A stretch of DNA of 64,000 bases from Streptomyces tubercidicus (GCF_027497495.1 NZ_CP114205.1:2914001-2978000); one strand, 5' to 3'. Shown: positions 1 through 9,248, counted from the stretch's first letter. Notes: generated from the sequence alone by a model not told the origin. Program-made: numbers and translations.

Positions 1-886
1 CATTGGCGGACTGCATCTGGGAGCCGCAGTCGACCAGCACCACTTCGTAGCGGGAGCGCAGCGCGCCGATGATCTGCCGGGCCGCCCGGTCGTCGACCTC
101 CTCCCCGCGCTCCCCCTCCTCGGGCGCCAGCAGCAGGCCGAGGCCCGTGTGGTGATCGTGCACGGCATCCTGGAGCACCCGTACGGAGATGTCCTGAATG
201 CCCGCCAGATCGACGACCGAGCGGCGGAACTGCACGTCCAGATAGGAGGCCACATCACCGGACTGGAGGTCCAGGTCCACCAGCGCGACGCTGCGGCCCG
301 CGGCCCGCGCCGCCAGCGCCAGCTGGACGGCGGTGACGGTGGTGCCGACCCCGCCCTTGGCGCCCGTCACGGTCACCAGCGTGCCGGCCGGCCCGGGAGC
401 CGCCTCCGGGTTGCCCCCTAGGTGGACCCGTACACCCGCCGACCACTGAGCGGCGGCCTGCACCCGGGCGGCCAACTCCTCGTAGCCGAGCGGCAGTCCG
501 ACGATGCCACGGGCCCCGGCATCCATCGCCGCGGAGAACAGCGCGGGCCCGGCGTCCGTGGTGATCAGCACGACGCCGACGGCGGGGAAGCGCAGCGCCA
601 CCTCACGGATCAGCTCCAGCGCCGGTGTCGGCCCGATCCGCTCGTGGACCAGCACGACCTCGGGGAGCGCCTCCACGGCGGACGGCTGGCCCGCGGCGGG
701 CGGGGCACCCGCACCCGGGGCCGCTGCCCCGGCCCCCTGCGCGGCGGCACCGGCCAGCGCATGGAGCAGCGCTGCGGAGTCCGCGACCGTGGGCGCGGGC
801 TCGGCGTCCGGCAGCTGGTGGAGCAGGGAGGACACGGCGCGTGCGGCGTCGGGGTCACCGATGGCCGGGAGGATGCGGATGGTCAC
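1..886 (-). CDS. CpaE/TadZ-like pilus-assembly ATPase (3' end outside window)
   Basis: About 295 residues are visible. Residues 1 to about 155 form a degenerate receiver-like domain. A MinD/ParA-type deviant Walker A (GAKGGVGTT) follows near residue 175, then the switch motif DLDLQSGD. This architecture is that of CpaE/TadZ, which localises Tad/Flp pilus assembly at the membrane. The start is a GTG at 886, reading MTIRILPAIGD, 13 bp after the stop of the CpaB gene, so the two are one operon running leftwards. The catalytic fold is intact as far as seen; the C-terminus is cut by the window edge. Confidence 0.88.
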   Translation of the reverse strand, partial: MTIRILPAIGDPDAARAVSSLLHQLPDAEPAPTVADSAALLHALAGAAAQGAGAAAPGAGAPPAAGQPSAVEALPEVVLVHERIGPTPALELIREVALRFPAVGVVLITTDAGPALFSAAMDAGARGIVGLPLGYEELAARVQAAAQWSAGVRVHLGGNPEAAPGPAGTLVTVTGAKGGVGTTVTAVQLALAARAAGRSVALVDLDLQSGDVASYLDVQFRRSVVDLAGIQDISVRVLQDAVHDHHTGLGLLLAPEEGERGEEVDDRAARQIIGALRSRYEVVLVDCGSQMQSAN

Positions 887-899
887 CTGAGGCTCCGGG

Positions 900-1616
900 T
901 CACTTGTCGCCGTCGAGGGTGTAGCTGCGCTGGCCGGGCGGTATGGCGTGCTCGCTGCCGGGGGCGAGCAGGGCGAGCCGTACGTGGGAGGCGAAGGACT
1001 CGGCGTAGGCGACCCGTTGGGCGTCCTGGGTGTTCAGCGCGAAGGTGATCGGGACGGCCTCACCGGCCTGCCGGGCGGGGGTGGTGTCGCCCGGGTCCTT
1101 GGCCTCCAGCGGCGTCAGCTTGCCGACGTCGATGACCTGGGCCCCCGCGACGATGACCCGGGAGACCGGCTTGTCCTCGGGACGCTTGCCCTCGAACGTG
1201 GCGTAGATGTTCACCCGGGCACCGGGGTTGATCTTGCCGGCCACCCCGGTGGCGGCGTCGATCATGATGGCGATCTCCTGCTGCCCGGCCTTCAGCGCGG
1301 GCCGCTCGACAATCATGTCGTCCTGGAGCAGCGACCCCTTCTTCAGCGGCGTCACCGCGATCCTGCCACTGAGCTGGTCCAGGTCGGTCACGGCGGTGGG
1401 CGGCAGCCACCGCTCCGGCATCCGCACCTTCTCGAACTGCCCGGGGTTCAGGGGTTTATAGGCCGCGACATCGGTCTTCAGCCGGTAGGCCGTCTTCTCC
1501 GGGCCGACCTTGGACTCGACGTTCTTGATCACCGACAGCACGCCGACGAACGCGCCGACCGCACAGAGAACCGACAGGAGCAGCAGGATCACTCCGCGGC
1601 GCTGGCGTGAGTTCAT
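900..1616 (-). CDS. cpaB: CpaB/RcpC-type Flp pilus assembly protein, SAF domain
   Basis: 238 residues. One membrane helix at about residues 8-30 is followed by an extracytoplasmic SAF/RcpC domain (AYKPLNPGQFEKVRMPERWLP and the G-A-R-V-N-I-Y segment). CpaB proteins stabilise the secretion channel region of Tad pili in Gram-negatives; in actinobacteria they sit with CpaE/CpaF/TadBC as here. It lies directly upstream of the CpaE-like gene in the same direction. The length is slightly short for the family but the fold looks complete. Confidence 0.85.
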   Translation of the reverse strand: MNSRQRRGVILLLLSVLCAVGAFVGVLSVIKNVESKVGPEKTAYRLKTDVAAYKPLNPGQFEKVRMPERWLPPTAVTDLDQLSGRIAVTPLKKGSLLQDDMIVERPALKAGQQEIAIMIDAATGVAGKINPGARVNIYATFEGKRPEDKPVSRVIVAGAQVIDVGKLTPLEAKDPGDTTPARQAGEAVPITFALNTQDAQRVAYAESFASHVRLALLAPGSEHAIPPGQRSYTLDGDK

Positions 1617-1771
1617 GGGGGAGGGACCTCGATCGGGACGGGGGGAAGGGGCGGGCGGTCGGACAAGGCATCAGGGGCGGGCGGTCGCCGGGCGGGACCA
1701 CCCGGGCGGGCGGCCGACGCCGGTCCGGCAGGCCGGCGGGGTGGGGCGGGGCCATGGCGGCCCGGTCGGGC

Positions 1772-3172
1772 TCAGCGCACGTGGGCCACCGTCCGGGGGG
1801 TGCCGGGGGTGCCGGGGGTGTCCGGGTGACCGGCGAGATCCGGATGGCCGGGATAGGCGGGATGAGCGGCATGAGCGGGATGAGGGGCGAAGTCGGGGTG
1901 GCCGGGCAGGTCCCACTGGCCGGGGGCGCAGGGGGTGTCGGACGCGTAGGGGTTTCCGGGCACCGGCTGGCCGGACCCGTACGGGTTTCCCGGTACGGGG
2001 CGGCCGGAGCCGTGCGGGATTCCCGGTACGGGGCTGCCGGAACCGTGCGGGATTCCCGGTACGGCCGGGCCGCCCGCGGTGAGATCCGGTCCGCGTACGT
2101 CCAGTTGGCCGGGTCCGCCACGTCCGTTGGGGCCACGTCCGTTGGAGCCATGTCCGTTGGAGCCATGTCCGTTGGGGCCACGGCCACTGGGGCTGTCCTG
2201 AGCATGCGCGCCGCCCCGCACCGGCGAACCCGGCCCGGATTGCGGCCCGGATACCGGCGCGGACACGGACCCGGCCGTCGGCCCGGATACCGGCCCACCT
2301 ATGGCCGTCGGCCCCTGGCCCGAGCCGCCACCCCCCGTCGCCCGTTCCCTCGCCAGCGGGGCCGCGCAGAACGCACAGCGGTCGCCGAGGAGTTCGAGAC
2401 CGCACCAGCCGCACTGCTCGCGGCGTACGGACGTCACCAACTGGTAGAGGACCGACACGTCCGGTATGGCCGCCGCGAATTCGATCAGCTTCGGTGTTCC
2501 CCACCACCGGGCGGACTCGGCCGGCAGCCGGGCCTCGTACACCCCCTGCGTCTGCCAGGCCGGAGCGAGCGCGCCGGTCACCCACTCCGAGGTGAGCTGG
2601 CCGCGGGCGACCGCGAGCTGGGTGGCGAAGCCGGGCCCCGGAAGTCCGGCCTCGGTGCTGTGCCGGTCCAGGTGCAGCAACTGCGGCTCGGGATGGGCCA
2701 GCACCGCGAAATGCGCGCCGGGAAGCCAGGACTTCATATGCGCCCGCAGATCGACCTCGACCCGGTCCAGGCCGCTGACGCTGCCCAGCAGGGCGCCCGC
2801 GTGAATGTAATGCGTCAGCAGCCGGGCCGCACTGGCCAGCACCCCCGGGCTGATCTCACACAACGACAACTGCCGCAGCTGACGGGCGAGTAAGGCCACG
2901 CCGAGCGGCGGCAGGGACAGCGGCACGATGGCGATCCGGTCGCTCTCCAGTACGGCACGCAGGGTGTGCAGCCGGCGGATGTGTTCCGGCGGACAGGCGG
3001 AGGAGTACAGCGCGATGAGATGGCCGTGGTGTTCCAGTACCGCGCTGGTCTCCGTCAGGGCGTCGTCCAGCGGCTGGAGTTGTGGTGCCTGGAGGACGAC
3101 GGCGGCGGGTGTCTGCCGGTCGGTCGACGGCAGCGCGAGGTCCGGACTGGTGACTGCAATCGCGGTCGGCAC
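1772..3172 (-). CDS. Zinc-ribbon protein with long repetitive Gly/Pro tail, Tad-locus associated
   Basis: 466 residues from a GTG at 3172 (VPTAIAVTSPD), chosen because GGGGAG lies just upstream; an in-frame GTG at 3268 would add 32 basic residues without an evident ribosome site. The first ~270 residues are an ordered globular region of unknown family. A CGWCG...CAFC knuckle (two CxxC pairs) then looks like a small zinc ribbon. The last ~170 residues are low-complexity, with 5-residue GSNGH/GPNGR units and four ~11-residue PHGSG-PVPG units. It is co-directional with the pilus genes, so a role in pilus assembly or regulation is inferred, not shown. I do not recognise the family. Confidence 0.7.
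   Translation of the reverse strand: MPTAIAVTSPDLALPSTDRQTPAAVVLQAPQLQPLDDALTETSAVLEHHGHLIALYSSACPPEHIRRLHTLRAVLESDRIAIVPLSLPPLGVALLARQLRQLSLCEISPGVLASAARLLTHYIHAGALLGSVSGLDRVEVDLRAHMKSWLPGAHFAVLAHPEPQLLHLDRHSTEAGLPGPGFATQLAVARGQLTSEWVTGALAPAWQTQGVYEARLPAESARWWGTPKLIEFAAAIPDVSVLYQLVTSVRREQCGWCGLELLGDRCAFCAAPLARERATGGGGSGQGPTAIGGPVSGPTAGSVSAPVSGPQSGPGSPVRGGAHAQDSPSGRGPNGHGSNGHGSNGRGPNGRGGPGQLDVRGPDLTAGGPAVPGIPHGSGSPVPGIPHGSGRPVPGNPYGSGQPVPGNPYASDTPCAPGQWDLPGHPDFAPHPAHAAHPAYPGHPDLAGHPDTPGTPGTPRTVAHVR
1945..2063. repeat. 33-bp tandem coding repeat (about 4 units)
   Basis: Imperfect 33-bp units encode the 11-residue PVPGNPYGSGQ type repeat in the tail of the zinc-ribbon protein. Unit length is a multiple of three, so copy-number change keeps frame. 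Confidence 0.8.
2122..2181. repeat. 15-bp tandem coding repeat, 4 units
   Basis: Four consecutive 15-bp units of the form GTCCGTTGGRGCCAY, each encoding five residues (H/R-G-S/P-N-G) in the tail of the zinc-ribbon protein. Confidence 0.85.
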
Positions 3173-3508
3173 GTCGCTCCCCCACTCCCTCCGGCCGCCG
3201 GGGGTCCCGGGACCGCGGATCGGCACAGCTCTGCGCCATCGGCGCCATTCGCTCAGCACTTTATCCACAGAGATACGTCCCAGAGAACACGTTCTGGGCT
3301 ACTCGTCACGACCATCACCCCGCAGGGAATCGGCAGATACCGGCCAAGCGCCCCGCAGAGGAACACCCGCCCAGGCGGCCGGAAGTCGCCCCCTCCCCCT
3401 TCCCTCCGAGGTTGCGCACCCTCGGTGCCGTGCCCGTGCGGCGGGCCGCCCCCGCCGAGACGGGAGCGGCTGACGCGGAGCGCATGTCGATGACCGGGAT
3501 GACGCGTG
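3173..3508. other. Intergenic region, no gene seen
   Basis: 336 bp between the zinc-ribbon gene and the ftsX-like pseudogene. No supported reading frame or clear hairpin; the leftward promoter of the zinc-ribbon/pilus operon is expected here. Confidence 0.4.
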
Positions 3509-4050
3509 CTAGGCGGCGGCGACGGCTCGCAGGGGGCTGAGGGCAGCGACCCGTCGGGCGGGCAAGGCGGCCGCGACCGCGCCGACGGCGAGCGAGAGCA
3601 GGACCACGAGGGCGAGGGTGGGCCAGGGCAGTGAGTAGGAGTACTGCGGGATCGCGCCGTTGAACAGACCGCTGACCTTCCACGCCCCGAACAGCCCGCC
3701 GGCCAGTCCGAGCAGGGTGCCGAAGGCGGCGACGCAGATGGCCTCCAGGCGGATCATGCGGCTGATGTCGGTCTTGGACCTTCAGCAGCGGGCTGTTGCT
3801 CACGGCGTCGCGCAGCTGCTTCTCCCGGTCCTTGGAGACCGTGCCGTCGGTGGTGCGGACCAGGACGCGCTGCACGGAGTCGCGCAGCAAGCTGTGCTTC
3901 TGCACCTCGGTGCGGGAGCCGAGGACGTCCTGGGCGGTGGGGTTGTCCTGGTAGACGCCGACGACGGTGTAGGGCTGGTCGCGGGTGCCGGTTCCGGGGC
4001 CGATGCTCGTCTTGATCGCCTCGGACGGCCAGACGTGGACCTCAGGACGA
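3509..4050 (-). pseudogene. ABC transporter permease (FtsX/MacB type), deleted and frameshifted
   Basis: Upstream part, reading from about 4050: ...EVHVWPSEAIKTSIGPGTGT, TVVGVYQDNP, LLRDSVQRVLVRTTDGTV, which is the extracellular MacB/FtsX core. Near 3775 the frame changes and the protein jumps straight to RMIRLEAICVAAFGTLLGLAGG, the last two-helix unit, ending ALSPLRAVAAA. The stretch normally between them (a membrane helix and the ERTREIGMLRAIG loop) is missing, so an internal deletion of roughly 60 codons plus a frameshift destroyed the gene. The N-terminal half is also absent. No ATPase partner remains nearby. Confidence 0.8.
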
Positions 4051-4157
4051 TCCGGGACTCTGCCGACTCTGCCTTTTGACAGAGGCGGTGGGTGCGGGAC
4101 GGCGGATGTGGGGGAGGGTCCGACCCGTTGGGGGCCGGAGGCGGCCGCCCCACCACC

Positions 4158-4186
4158 AGGCCCCGCGCAGCGCGTGCACGGGGCCT
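4158..4186. terminator. Hairpin terminator
   Basis: AGGCCCCG pairs exactly with CGGGGCCT across a short loop, just past the 3' end of the leftward protease gene. Confidence 0.7.
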
Positions 4187-4208
4187 GGGGTGTGGCTCCT
4201 GCTTCAGC

Positions 4209-5099
4209 TCAGTGGCGCGTGGCCTTCGGCTTCGGCAGGACGCAGCCCTCGGCGTTCAGGTCGAGCTTGTTGCCGTCGCCGAAGCACTTGGGTATCTGGT
4301 ACGTCTCCTGGGCGTAGCCGATGCCCTTGCGCACCGTGGTCTTGCCGTTCTCGTCCACCTCACAGGGGTTGTTGAGCGTGCACTTCTCGCCGCTCTCGTT
4401 GCTGGTGTTGTTGATGGCCGTGACCTTGCCGGTCGCGGTGTCGACCACCGGCGAGCCGGACGTACCGCCGATGATCTTGCACTCCGGGGTGTAGCGGACC
4501 GAGTCCTTCCAGGTCCACTCGCCCTCCTTGAGGGTGGGGGCGAACCCGTCGATGCCGCAGGAGTAGACCTTCTTCCAGTAGCCGGAGACGACGCTGATCT
4601 TCGCGTCCTTGGCCGGGTGCTCGGTGGCCATCTCCAACGGCTTGACCTTGAACTTCTTCTCGATCTCGGCGTAGGTCGAGTCGGTCTCGTAGAACGAGAC
4701 ATCAGTGTCGGTCATCGTGGCGTAGGCGACCTTGGTGGCCTTGATCGTGCCCAGCTCACCGGCCGACTTGTCCAGCAGGGTGAAGCTGCGGCTGGACGGC
4801 TTGTCGACGACGACGTCACCGGCGCCGGGCATATCGCCTTCCAGACAGTGCCCGTTGGACATCACCAGCGCCGGGTCGTCGGCCTTCGAGCCGGGCATCC
4901 GGACGACCGAGCCGGAGCAGTTGCTCAGCGCGACGGTGCCGGCGAAGTCCGCCGCCTTGGTCTTGTGCTGCTTGGTCTTGTGCTGCGTGGGGTGCGGGGC
5001 ACTGTTCTGCGGCGCGGCGTACGCCGTTCCGACGGTGCCCAGCAGGGTTGCGGCGCCCAGTGCGGCCGTGGCCAGGGTGCCGACGAGAGGTCGATTCAT
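4209..5099 (-). CDS. Secreted trypsin-like serine protease
   Basis: 296 residues. A signal peptide (about residues 1-28, ending TAYA-A) is followed by a Lys/Gln-rich linker and a chymotrypsin-fold domain. Catalytic residues visible are His84 (MSNGHC), an Asp in TDTDVSFYE (131 or 133) and Ser214 in GGTSGSPV. Several cysteines suggest disulfides, fitting an exported enzyme. The start ATG has GAGAGGA upstream. It is transcribed divergently from a secreted carboxypeptidase; together they could give endo- and exo-proteolysis outside the cell, an inference from context. Confidence 0.88.
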   Translation of the reverse strand: MNRPLVGTLATAALGAATLLGTVGTAYAAPQNSAPHPTQHKTKQHKTKAADFAGTVALSNCSGSVVRMPGSKADDPALVMSNGHCLEGDMPGAGDVVVDKPSSRSFTLLDKSAGELGTIKATKVAYATMTDTDVSFYETDSTYAEIEKKFKVKPLEMATEHPAKDAKISVVSGYWKKVYSCGIDGFAPTLKEGEWTWKDSVRYTPECKIIGGTSGSPVVDTATGKVTAINNTSNESGEKCTLNNPCEVDENGKTTVRKGIGYAQETYQIPKCFGDGNKLDLNAEGCVLPKPKATRH

Positions 5100-5347
5100 G
5101 TGGGGGTCCTCTCAGCGTCTGTTCACCGAAGTCCTTCCGAGGGGCTTCGGTTTGTCGTGCGCATTGTTGGCGACTCGGCACCGCCTGGCAATCAATTTCC
5201 GCCTGTCACGGGGAAGTTGAGGGATTCGCCACTTTCCGGTGGCCGGTTCCGACCGCCCCCACATTTGGCCGCCCGACGTCTTGTCCCGAGCATGACACCG
5301 CCCAAAACTGACGCCGTCGCTTCGCCTCACACCCCACAGGAGACCGC
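5100..5347. promoter_or_regulatory. Divergent promoter region, protease/carboxypeptidase
   Basis: 248 bp between two divergent secreted peptidase genes. AGGAG lies just upstream of the rightward ATG and GAGAGGA upstream of the leftward ATG. I see no convincing operator. Confidence 0.5.
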
Positions 5348-6697
5348 ATGCGACCACGTATCCGCGGCGGACGCACGACAGTCCTCGCCGCGCTCCTCTC
5401 CCTCACCCTCGCCGCCCCGATCGCCGCCGCCCAGGCGCAGGACACGCCACCCTCCCGTCCCGCCCCGGGCGCCGCGCAAAGCGCCGAAGTCCCCCGCCAG
5501 TACGAGGTCACCGGCCCCTCCACCCCCACGGAGCGCACCGCCCTCACCTCGACCGGCGTCAGCATCGACGAGGTCCACACCCGCGCGGTCGTCATCACCG
5601 CGACCCGCGCCCAGGCGGCCGGGGTACGCCAACTCGGCTATGGACTGCGCACGTTGCCCGCCCCGCCGAAAGACACCGCGTCCCCCCACAAGCCGCGCGT
5701 CAACGACTTCCCGGCCGGCTACACGAAGTACCACACCTACGACGAGGCCACGAAGGAGATCGACGCCCTCGTCGCCAAGCACCCGGACATCCTGAGCAAG
5801 CAGGTCATCGGCACCTCCCACGAGGGCCGCGACCTCCTCGCCCTCAAACTCAGCAAGAACGTCACCAAGGACGAACAGGAACCCGAAGTCCTCTTCACCG
5901 CCCACCAGCACGCCCGGGAACACCTCACCGTCGAGATGGCCCTCTACCTCCTCAACGAGTTCACCTCGAAATACGGCAGCGACTCCCGCGTCACCAAGAT
6001 GCTCGACTCCCGCGAGATCTGGATCATCCCCGACCTGAACCCCGACGGCGGCGCGTACGACATCGCCTCCGGCGACTTCCGCAGCTGGCGCAAGAACCGC
6101 CAGCCCAACGCCGGAACCGACGAGGTCGGCACCGACCTCAACCGCAACTGGGACTTCAAGTGGGGCTGCTGCGACGGCTCTTCGACCAACCCGGGCGACG
6201 AGACCTATCGCGGCGCCTCCGCCGCCTCCGCCCCCGAGGTCAAGGTCGTCTCGAAATTCGTCCACGGCCGCAAAGTCGGCGGCAAACAGCAGATCAAGGC
6301 CGCCATCGACTTCCACACCTACAGCGAACTCGTCCTCTGGCCCTTCGGCTTCACCAACGACGACACCGGCCCCGGCATGACCCAGGACGACCACGACGCC
6401 TTCGCCACCATCGGCAAAAACATGGCCGCCACCAACGGCTACACCCCCGAACAGTCCAGCGACCTCTACATCACCGACGGCGCCATCGACGACTGGCTGT
6501 GGGGCGACCAGCGCATCTTCGCGTACACCTTCGAGATGTACCCGTCATCCTTCGGCTCCGGCGGCTTCTACCCGAAGGACTCGGTAATCCCGAAGGAAAC
6601 AGCCCGCAACCGCGAGGCGGTCCTCCAACTCCTGGAGATCGCCGACTGTCCTTACCGGGCGATCGGGAAGGAAGGGCAGTACTGCAAGGGAAGTTGA
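5348..6697 (+). CDS. Secreted M14 zinc carboxypeptidase
   Basis: 449 residues: signal peptide to about residue 30, a propeptide-like region to about 120, then the M14 domain ([18 protein letters not shown] onward). Zinc ligands His188 and Glu191 lie in HQHARE, the third ligand His323 in DFHTYSE, the substrate-binding DLNRNWD is present, and catalytic Glu396 is in YTFEMYPS. It matches Streptomyces zinc carboxypeptidases that remove C-terminal residues from peptides outside the cell. All key residues are intact. It is monocistronic and followed by a strong terminator. Confidence 0.93.
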   Translation: MRPRIRGGRTTVLAALLSLTLAAPIAAAQAQDTPPSRPAPGAAQSAEVPRQYEVTGPSTPTERTALTSTGVSIDEVHTRAVVITATRAQAAGVRQLGYGLRTLPAPPKDTASPHKPRVNDFPAGYTKYHTYDEATKEIDALVAKHPDILSKQVIGTSHEGRDLLALKLSKNVTKDEQEPEVLFTAHQHAREHLTVEMALYLLNEFTSKYGSDSRVTKMLDSREIWIIPDLNPDGGAYDIASGDFRSWRKNRQPNAGTDEVGTDLNRNWDFKWGCCDGSSTNPGDETYRGASAASAPEVKVVSKFVHGRKVGGKQQIKAAIDFHTYSELVLWPFGFTNDDTGPGMTQDDHDAFATIGKNMAATNGYTPEQSSDLYITDGAIDDWLWGDQRIFAYTFEMYPSSFGSGGFYPKDSVIPKETARNREAVLQLLEIADCPYRAIGKEGQYCKGS

Positions 6698-6719
6698 CCC
6701 AGCCACTGCCGTGACGAGA

Positions 6720-6750
6720 GGCGGGCCGCGCCGCTGCGGCGCGGCCCGCC
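6720..6750. terminator. Strong hairpin terminator
   Basis: A perfect 14-bp stem (GGCGGGCCGCGCCG with its complement) and a 3-nt loop, 23 bp after the carboxypeptidase stop. No T-tract, as is usual in Streptomyces. Confidence 0.88.
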
Positions 6751-6905
6751 GAGCGACGCCGGCCAGGATGGTTTACCGCCCCATTGCCCGCCGCATTCCA
6801 AGAATTTCCCCCCTTGCCGCGACTTTAACGCGCGCGCGTATCCGCCTCACCTCGGAAACCGTTAGCTTGTTCGGGGGAAAATCATGTTCGCGACAGGGGG
6901 CCGCT

Positions 6906-7220
6906 ATGACGCATGAACACTTCAGTGTCCACCCGGACAAACTCCGGACGCTGTCCACGGATTTCAAGCATGTGAACGACCGACTCGAAGGGCAAGTCAA
7001 GCAATTTGCCGATAAGGCCGAGAATGTTGATTCTGCGTTTGGGGTGCTCAGCGAATCCACTGAAGCTCTTGCCAAATATGTCGATATGACGCGAGCCACT
7101 GTCACCAGCCTGCAGCAGCTGCGCAAACAACTTTCCGGTTATGCCGCCGGATTGAATCACACAGCCGCAAACTACGAGCACACCGATGCCGGCCAGGCGA
7201 ACGCATTCAAGGGCGCGTGA
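6906..7220 (+). CDS. Small WXG100-like type VII secretion protein
   Basis: 104 residues, mostly helical (SVHPDKLRTLSTDFKHVNDRLEGQ..., ...LSGYAAGLNHTAANY). The C-terminus carries YEHTD, matching the YxxxD/E export signal of type VII (Esx) substrates. The start ATG at 6906 is preceded by AGGGGG. The next gene, a larger WXG protein, begins 2 bp after this stop, so the two probably form an exported heterodimer. The gene and its upstream DNA are clearly less GC-rich than the surroundings, suggesting transfer. No EccC motor gene is present in the window. Confidence 0.72.
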   Translation: MTHEHFSVHPDKLRTLSTDFKHVNDRLEGQVKQFADKAENVDSAFGVLSESTEALAKYVDMTRATVTSLQQLRKQLSGYAAGLNHTAANYEHTDAGQANAFKGA

Positions 7221-7221
7221 C

Positions 7222-8328
7222 ATGGCCGAGCAGCAGCAGATCGAGAAGAGCTTCCACATCCTTAAGCCCGGCGGCAACCCAGAGGTGCTGCGCAAGTGTG
7301 CCGAGGCGTGGCGGGAGATGGCCCATGACCTGAAGTCGGCGGGGGCGGACCTTGGTCGGCAGGTCGATGAGTTAAGCGAGTCGGAGTGGGGCGGCCAGGC
7401 CGCCACGGGGTTCCGCGAGCACTGGACGCACACCAAGGAGCAGATCGACCAAGCGCTGCCCCGCTTTCATGCTGTCGCCAAGGAGTTGGAGCAGGCAGCC
7501 GACCACATCGAGGACACCAATACACAAGTGGAGCACGTTCTTGAGGAGCTCGCGGTCACTGCGGCCGTGGGCGTCGGGCTGACCGTGATCACCGCGGGCT
7601 TCTCCGACTTGGTTGCCGCCGGGAGCGCGGCGGCCGAAGTCGCCGAGGCCGGAGCCGTCGTTGCGAGGCTCGCCAAAGTCCTCAAGACGATCGAATCGGC
7701 TCTTGAGTCCCTACGTGGTCTCATGGCGGGTAACAAATTCTTGAAGTTCGGTATGGAGTTCGCCACGAACGTGGGTGGCAACTTCACCGGCAACGTGCTG
7801 GGACAGGTGTTCACCGGCCAGAAGGTCACCTGGGGCCAGGACTTCCAGGACGCGGCGGTGGCCGGGGGCGTCGGCACCGCACTGGGGGCGGGTGGCCGGA
7901 CATTGGGCCAGAAGATGCCCAACGCACTCGGCGATGTGATCTCAGGTAACGGACTCGCCGGGAAGATGACCACGGGCGCCGCCACCAGCGCGGGCGGCCA
8001 GATGGCTGCTGACGGGGTCGACATCGCCCAGGGCAGCAAGACGGGTGCCAACATCATCCCGGACCTGATCACCAGCGCCGCCGGCGGCGCGGCGGGCGGC
8101 GCGTCGGTACACGGCGGCGAGGCCCGGTATGAGCACGGCGGAGGGGGACGGCACCGAGACCCCGAGTCCGGTCCGACCTTCGGCCCGGGGCGGCAGGCTG
8201 GTGCCAATGGCGTGGTGTACGGGGATGCCAACGCCAACGAGACCGACCGCACCGCCGACCACCCCCAGAGCCCCTTCGACAAACCCCGCTCGGCGCTGAC
8301 CGACCCGGACGGCGCATATGAGGGCTGA
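7222..8328 (+). CDS. WXG-domain protein with hydrophobic centre, likely type VII substrate
   Basis: 368 residues. Residues ~10-105 are a WXG100-type helical hairpin; the turn motif is SEWGGQAA. A hydrophobic, Ala/Gly-rich middle follows (AAVGVGLTVITAGFSDLVAAG, later GGNFTGNVLGQVFTGQKVTWGQDF), resembling the pre-toxin region of polymorphic toxins. The C-terminus is disordered and Gly/Asp-rich, and no nuclease or other toxin fold is recognisable. It may be a toxin scaffold that has lost its warhead, or a structural substrate. The ATG at 7222 follows the previous stop by one base, so the genes are coupled. Confidence 0.72.
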   Translation: MAEQQQIEKSFHILKPGGNPEVLRKCAEAWREMAHDLKSAGADLGRQVDELSESEWGGQAATGFREHWTHTKEQIDQALPRFHAVAKELEQAADHIEDTNTQVEHVLEELAVTAAVGVGLTVITAGFSDLVAAGSAAAEVAEAGAVVARLAKVLKTIESALESLRGLMAGNKFLKFGMEFATNVGGNFTGNVLGQVFTGQKVTWGQDFQDAAVAGGVGTALGAGGRTLGQKMPNALGDVISGNGLAGKMTTGAATSAGGQMAADGVDIAQGSKTGANIIPDLITSAAGGAAGGASVHGGEARYEHGGGGRHRDPESGPTFGPGRQAGANGVVYGDANANETDRTADHPQSPFDKPRSALTDPDGAYEG

Positions 8329-8343
8329 GGGGAGACCGTAGGC

Positions 8344-8943
8344 ATGTGGCAGGTCAGGAAGAGCATCCGCAAATATCGCGAAGACCCTGAATGGCATCAC
8401 TACCGGAAAAGGGAATCCCGCCACTGGGTGGACATGTTCGGTCGCCCCGGCTACCCCTTCGGCGTACTCGGAAATCACGCCACACATGTACTGGAAGGAC
8501 AGGTCCGCAGTTACGCCACGACGCTCTTCCACCTGGCTGCCGTGCACAGAGGCGGACGCTACGTTACCGACGTCAACTACTATTCTGTTGCAGTCCTTTC
8601 CCTGCCGAAAAGCCTTCCCGACACCGCGGTCTCCGTCGAGGCGTTGGTCCGCTCGCTTCACACGGACCCTTTTCCACCTCGCGCGGGAAGCCCCGTTCGC
8701 CTCCCCCCTGGTCGCCACCCCCGCATGGTCAAATGCTCCGTTGACCCTGCATTCGCCGAGCTGGTCATCACGGAGCAGGTCGGCAGAATGACTGCGGACG
8801 CGAAGATGGGGTGGCGGCTGCACCAGAATCAGATGATCGGGTGGCTAAAGGAAAGGAGGCCCCACGAGAAGGTCGTCGGCCTCGCGGAGGTCATGGCCGA
8901 CGTTGTCGCCGAGTTCCCGGACTCGGTATGGACCGGCCCCTGA
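8344..8943 (+). CDS. Uncharacterised protein, third gene of the WXG operon
   Basis: 199 residues, soluble, no signal peptide or membrane segment. It begins 15 bp after the WXG gene and runs the same way. Visible blocks are WHHYRKRESRHWVDMFG, VLGNHATHVLEGQ and the C-terminal GLAEVMADVVAEFPDSVW. I do not recognise a family. Position after a WXG toxin-like gene suggests a partner or immunity-type protein, which is an inference from context only. Confidence 0.65.
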   Translation: MWQVRKSIRKYREDPEWHHYRKRESRHWVDMFGRPGYPFGVLGNHATHVLEGQVRSYATTLFHLAAVHRGGRYVTDVNYYSVAVLSLPKSLPDTAVSVEALVRSLHTDPFPPRAGSPVRLPPGRHPRMVKCSVDPAFAELVITEQVGRMTADAKMGWRLHQNQMIGWLKERRPHEKVVGLAEVMADVVAEFPDSVWTGP

Positions 8944-9014
8944 ACCAGGGTACGTCGGCAGTGCGGCCGGAGGAGCAGCGAATGGCCCGCCCCTGACAGC
9001 AAGTGCCTCAAGGA

Positions 9015-9050
9015 GCGGGCCCGCACCGCCACGGAGCGGCGCGGGCCCGC
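9015..9050. terminator. Bidirectional terminator
   Basis: Two copies of the palindrome GCGGGCCCGC enclose an inner CCGC/GCGG stem, giving a long hairpin between two convergent genes. Confidence 0.8.
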
Positions 9051-9056
9051 GAGATT

Positions 9057-9248
9057 TCACAGCAGGTGATCGGCCTTGCCTGCCTTGATGTCACGGATGA
9101 GCGTGCGGAGCGCTTCACGCGTGTCGGTCACGTAAGCGTCCTCAGCGCCCGCTACGGCGATATAGGCGTTGCCGTCTTCGTCGGTGCCGAGGCGGAAGCA
9201 GTTGTTTCCTTCGCCGCAGTAGGGCTCTTCCCAGTTGATGTTTTGCAT
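9057..9248 (-). CDS. DUF397-like small protein, copy 1
   Basis: 63 residues: INWEEPYCGEGNNCFRLG, then VAGAEDAYVTDTREALRTL and a Lys-rich end. The W...GEGNNC opening and short beta-strand core resemble DUF397, a family of tiny proteins that accompany XRE (DUF5753) regulators in Streptomyces differentiation loci. It is a close tandem duplicate of the gene at 9361-9552. The start is ATG at 9248 with GGAAGG upstream. Confidence 0.7.
   Translation of the reverse strand: MQNINWEEPYCGEGNNCFRLGTDEDGNAYIAVAGAEDAYVTDTREALRTLIRDIKAGKADHLL

Noticed and set aside
3315..3905. Possible new protein from frame starting MQKHSLLRDSVQRVL
   Set aside because: Its first ~45 residues are FtsX-type permease; the rest is the frameshifted continuation, so it is part of the pseudogene.
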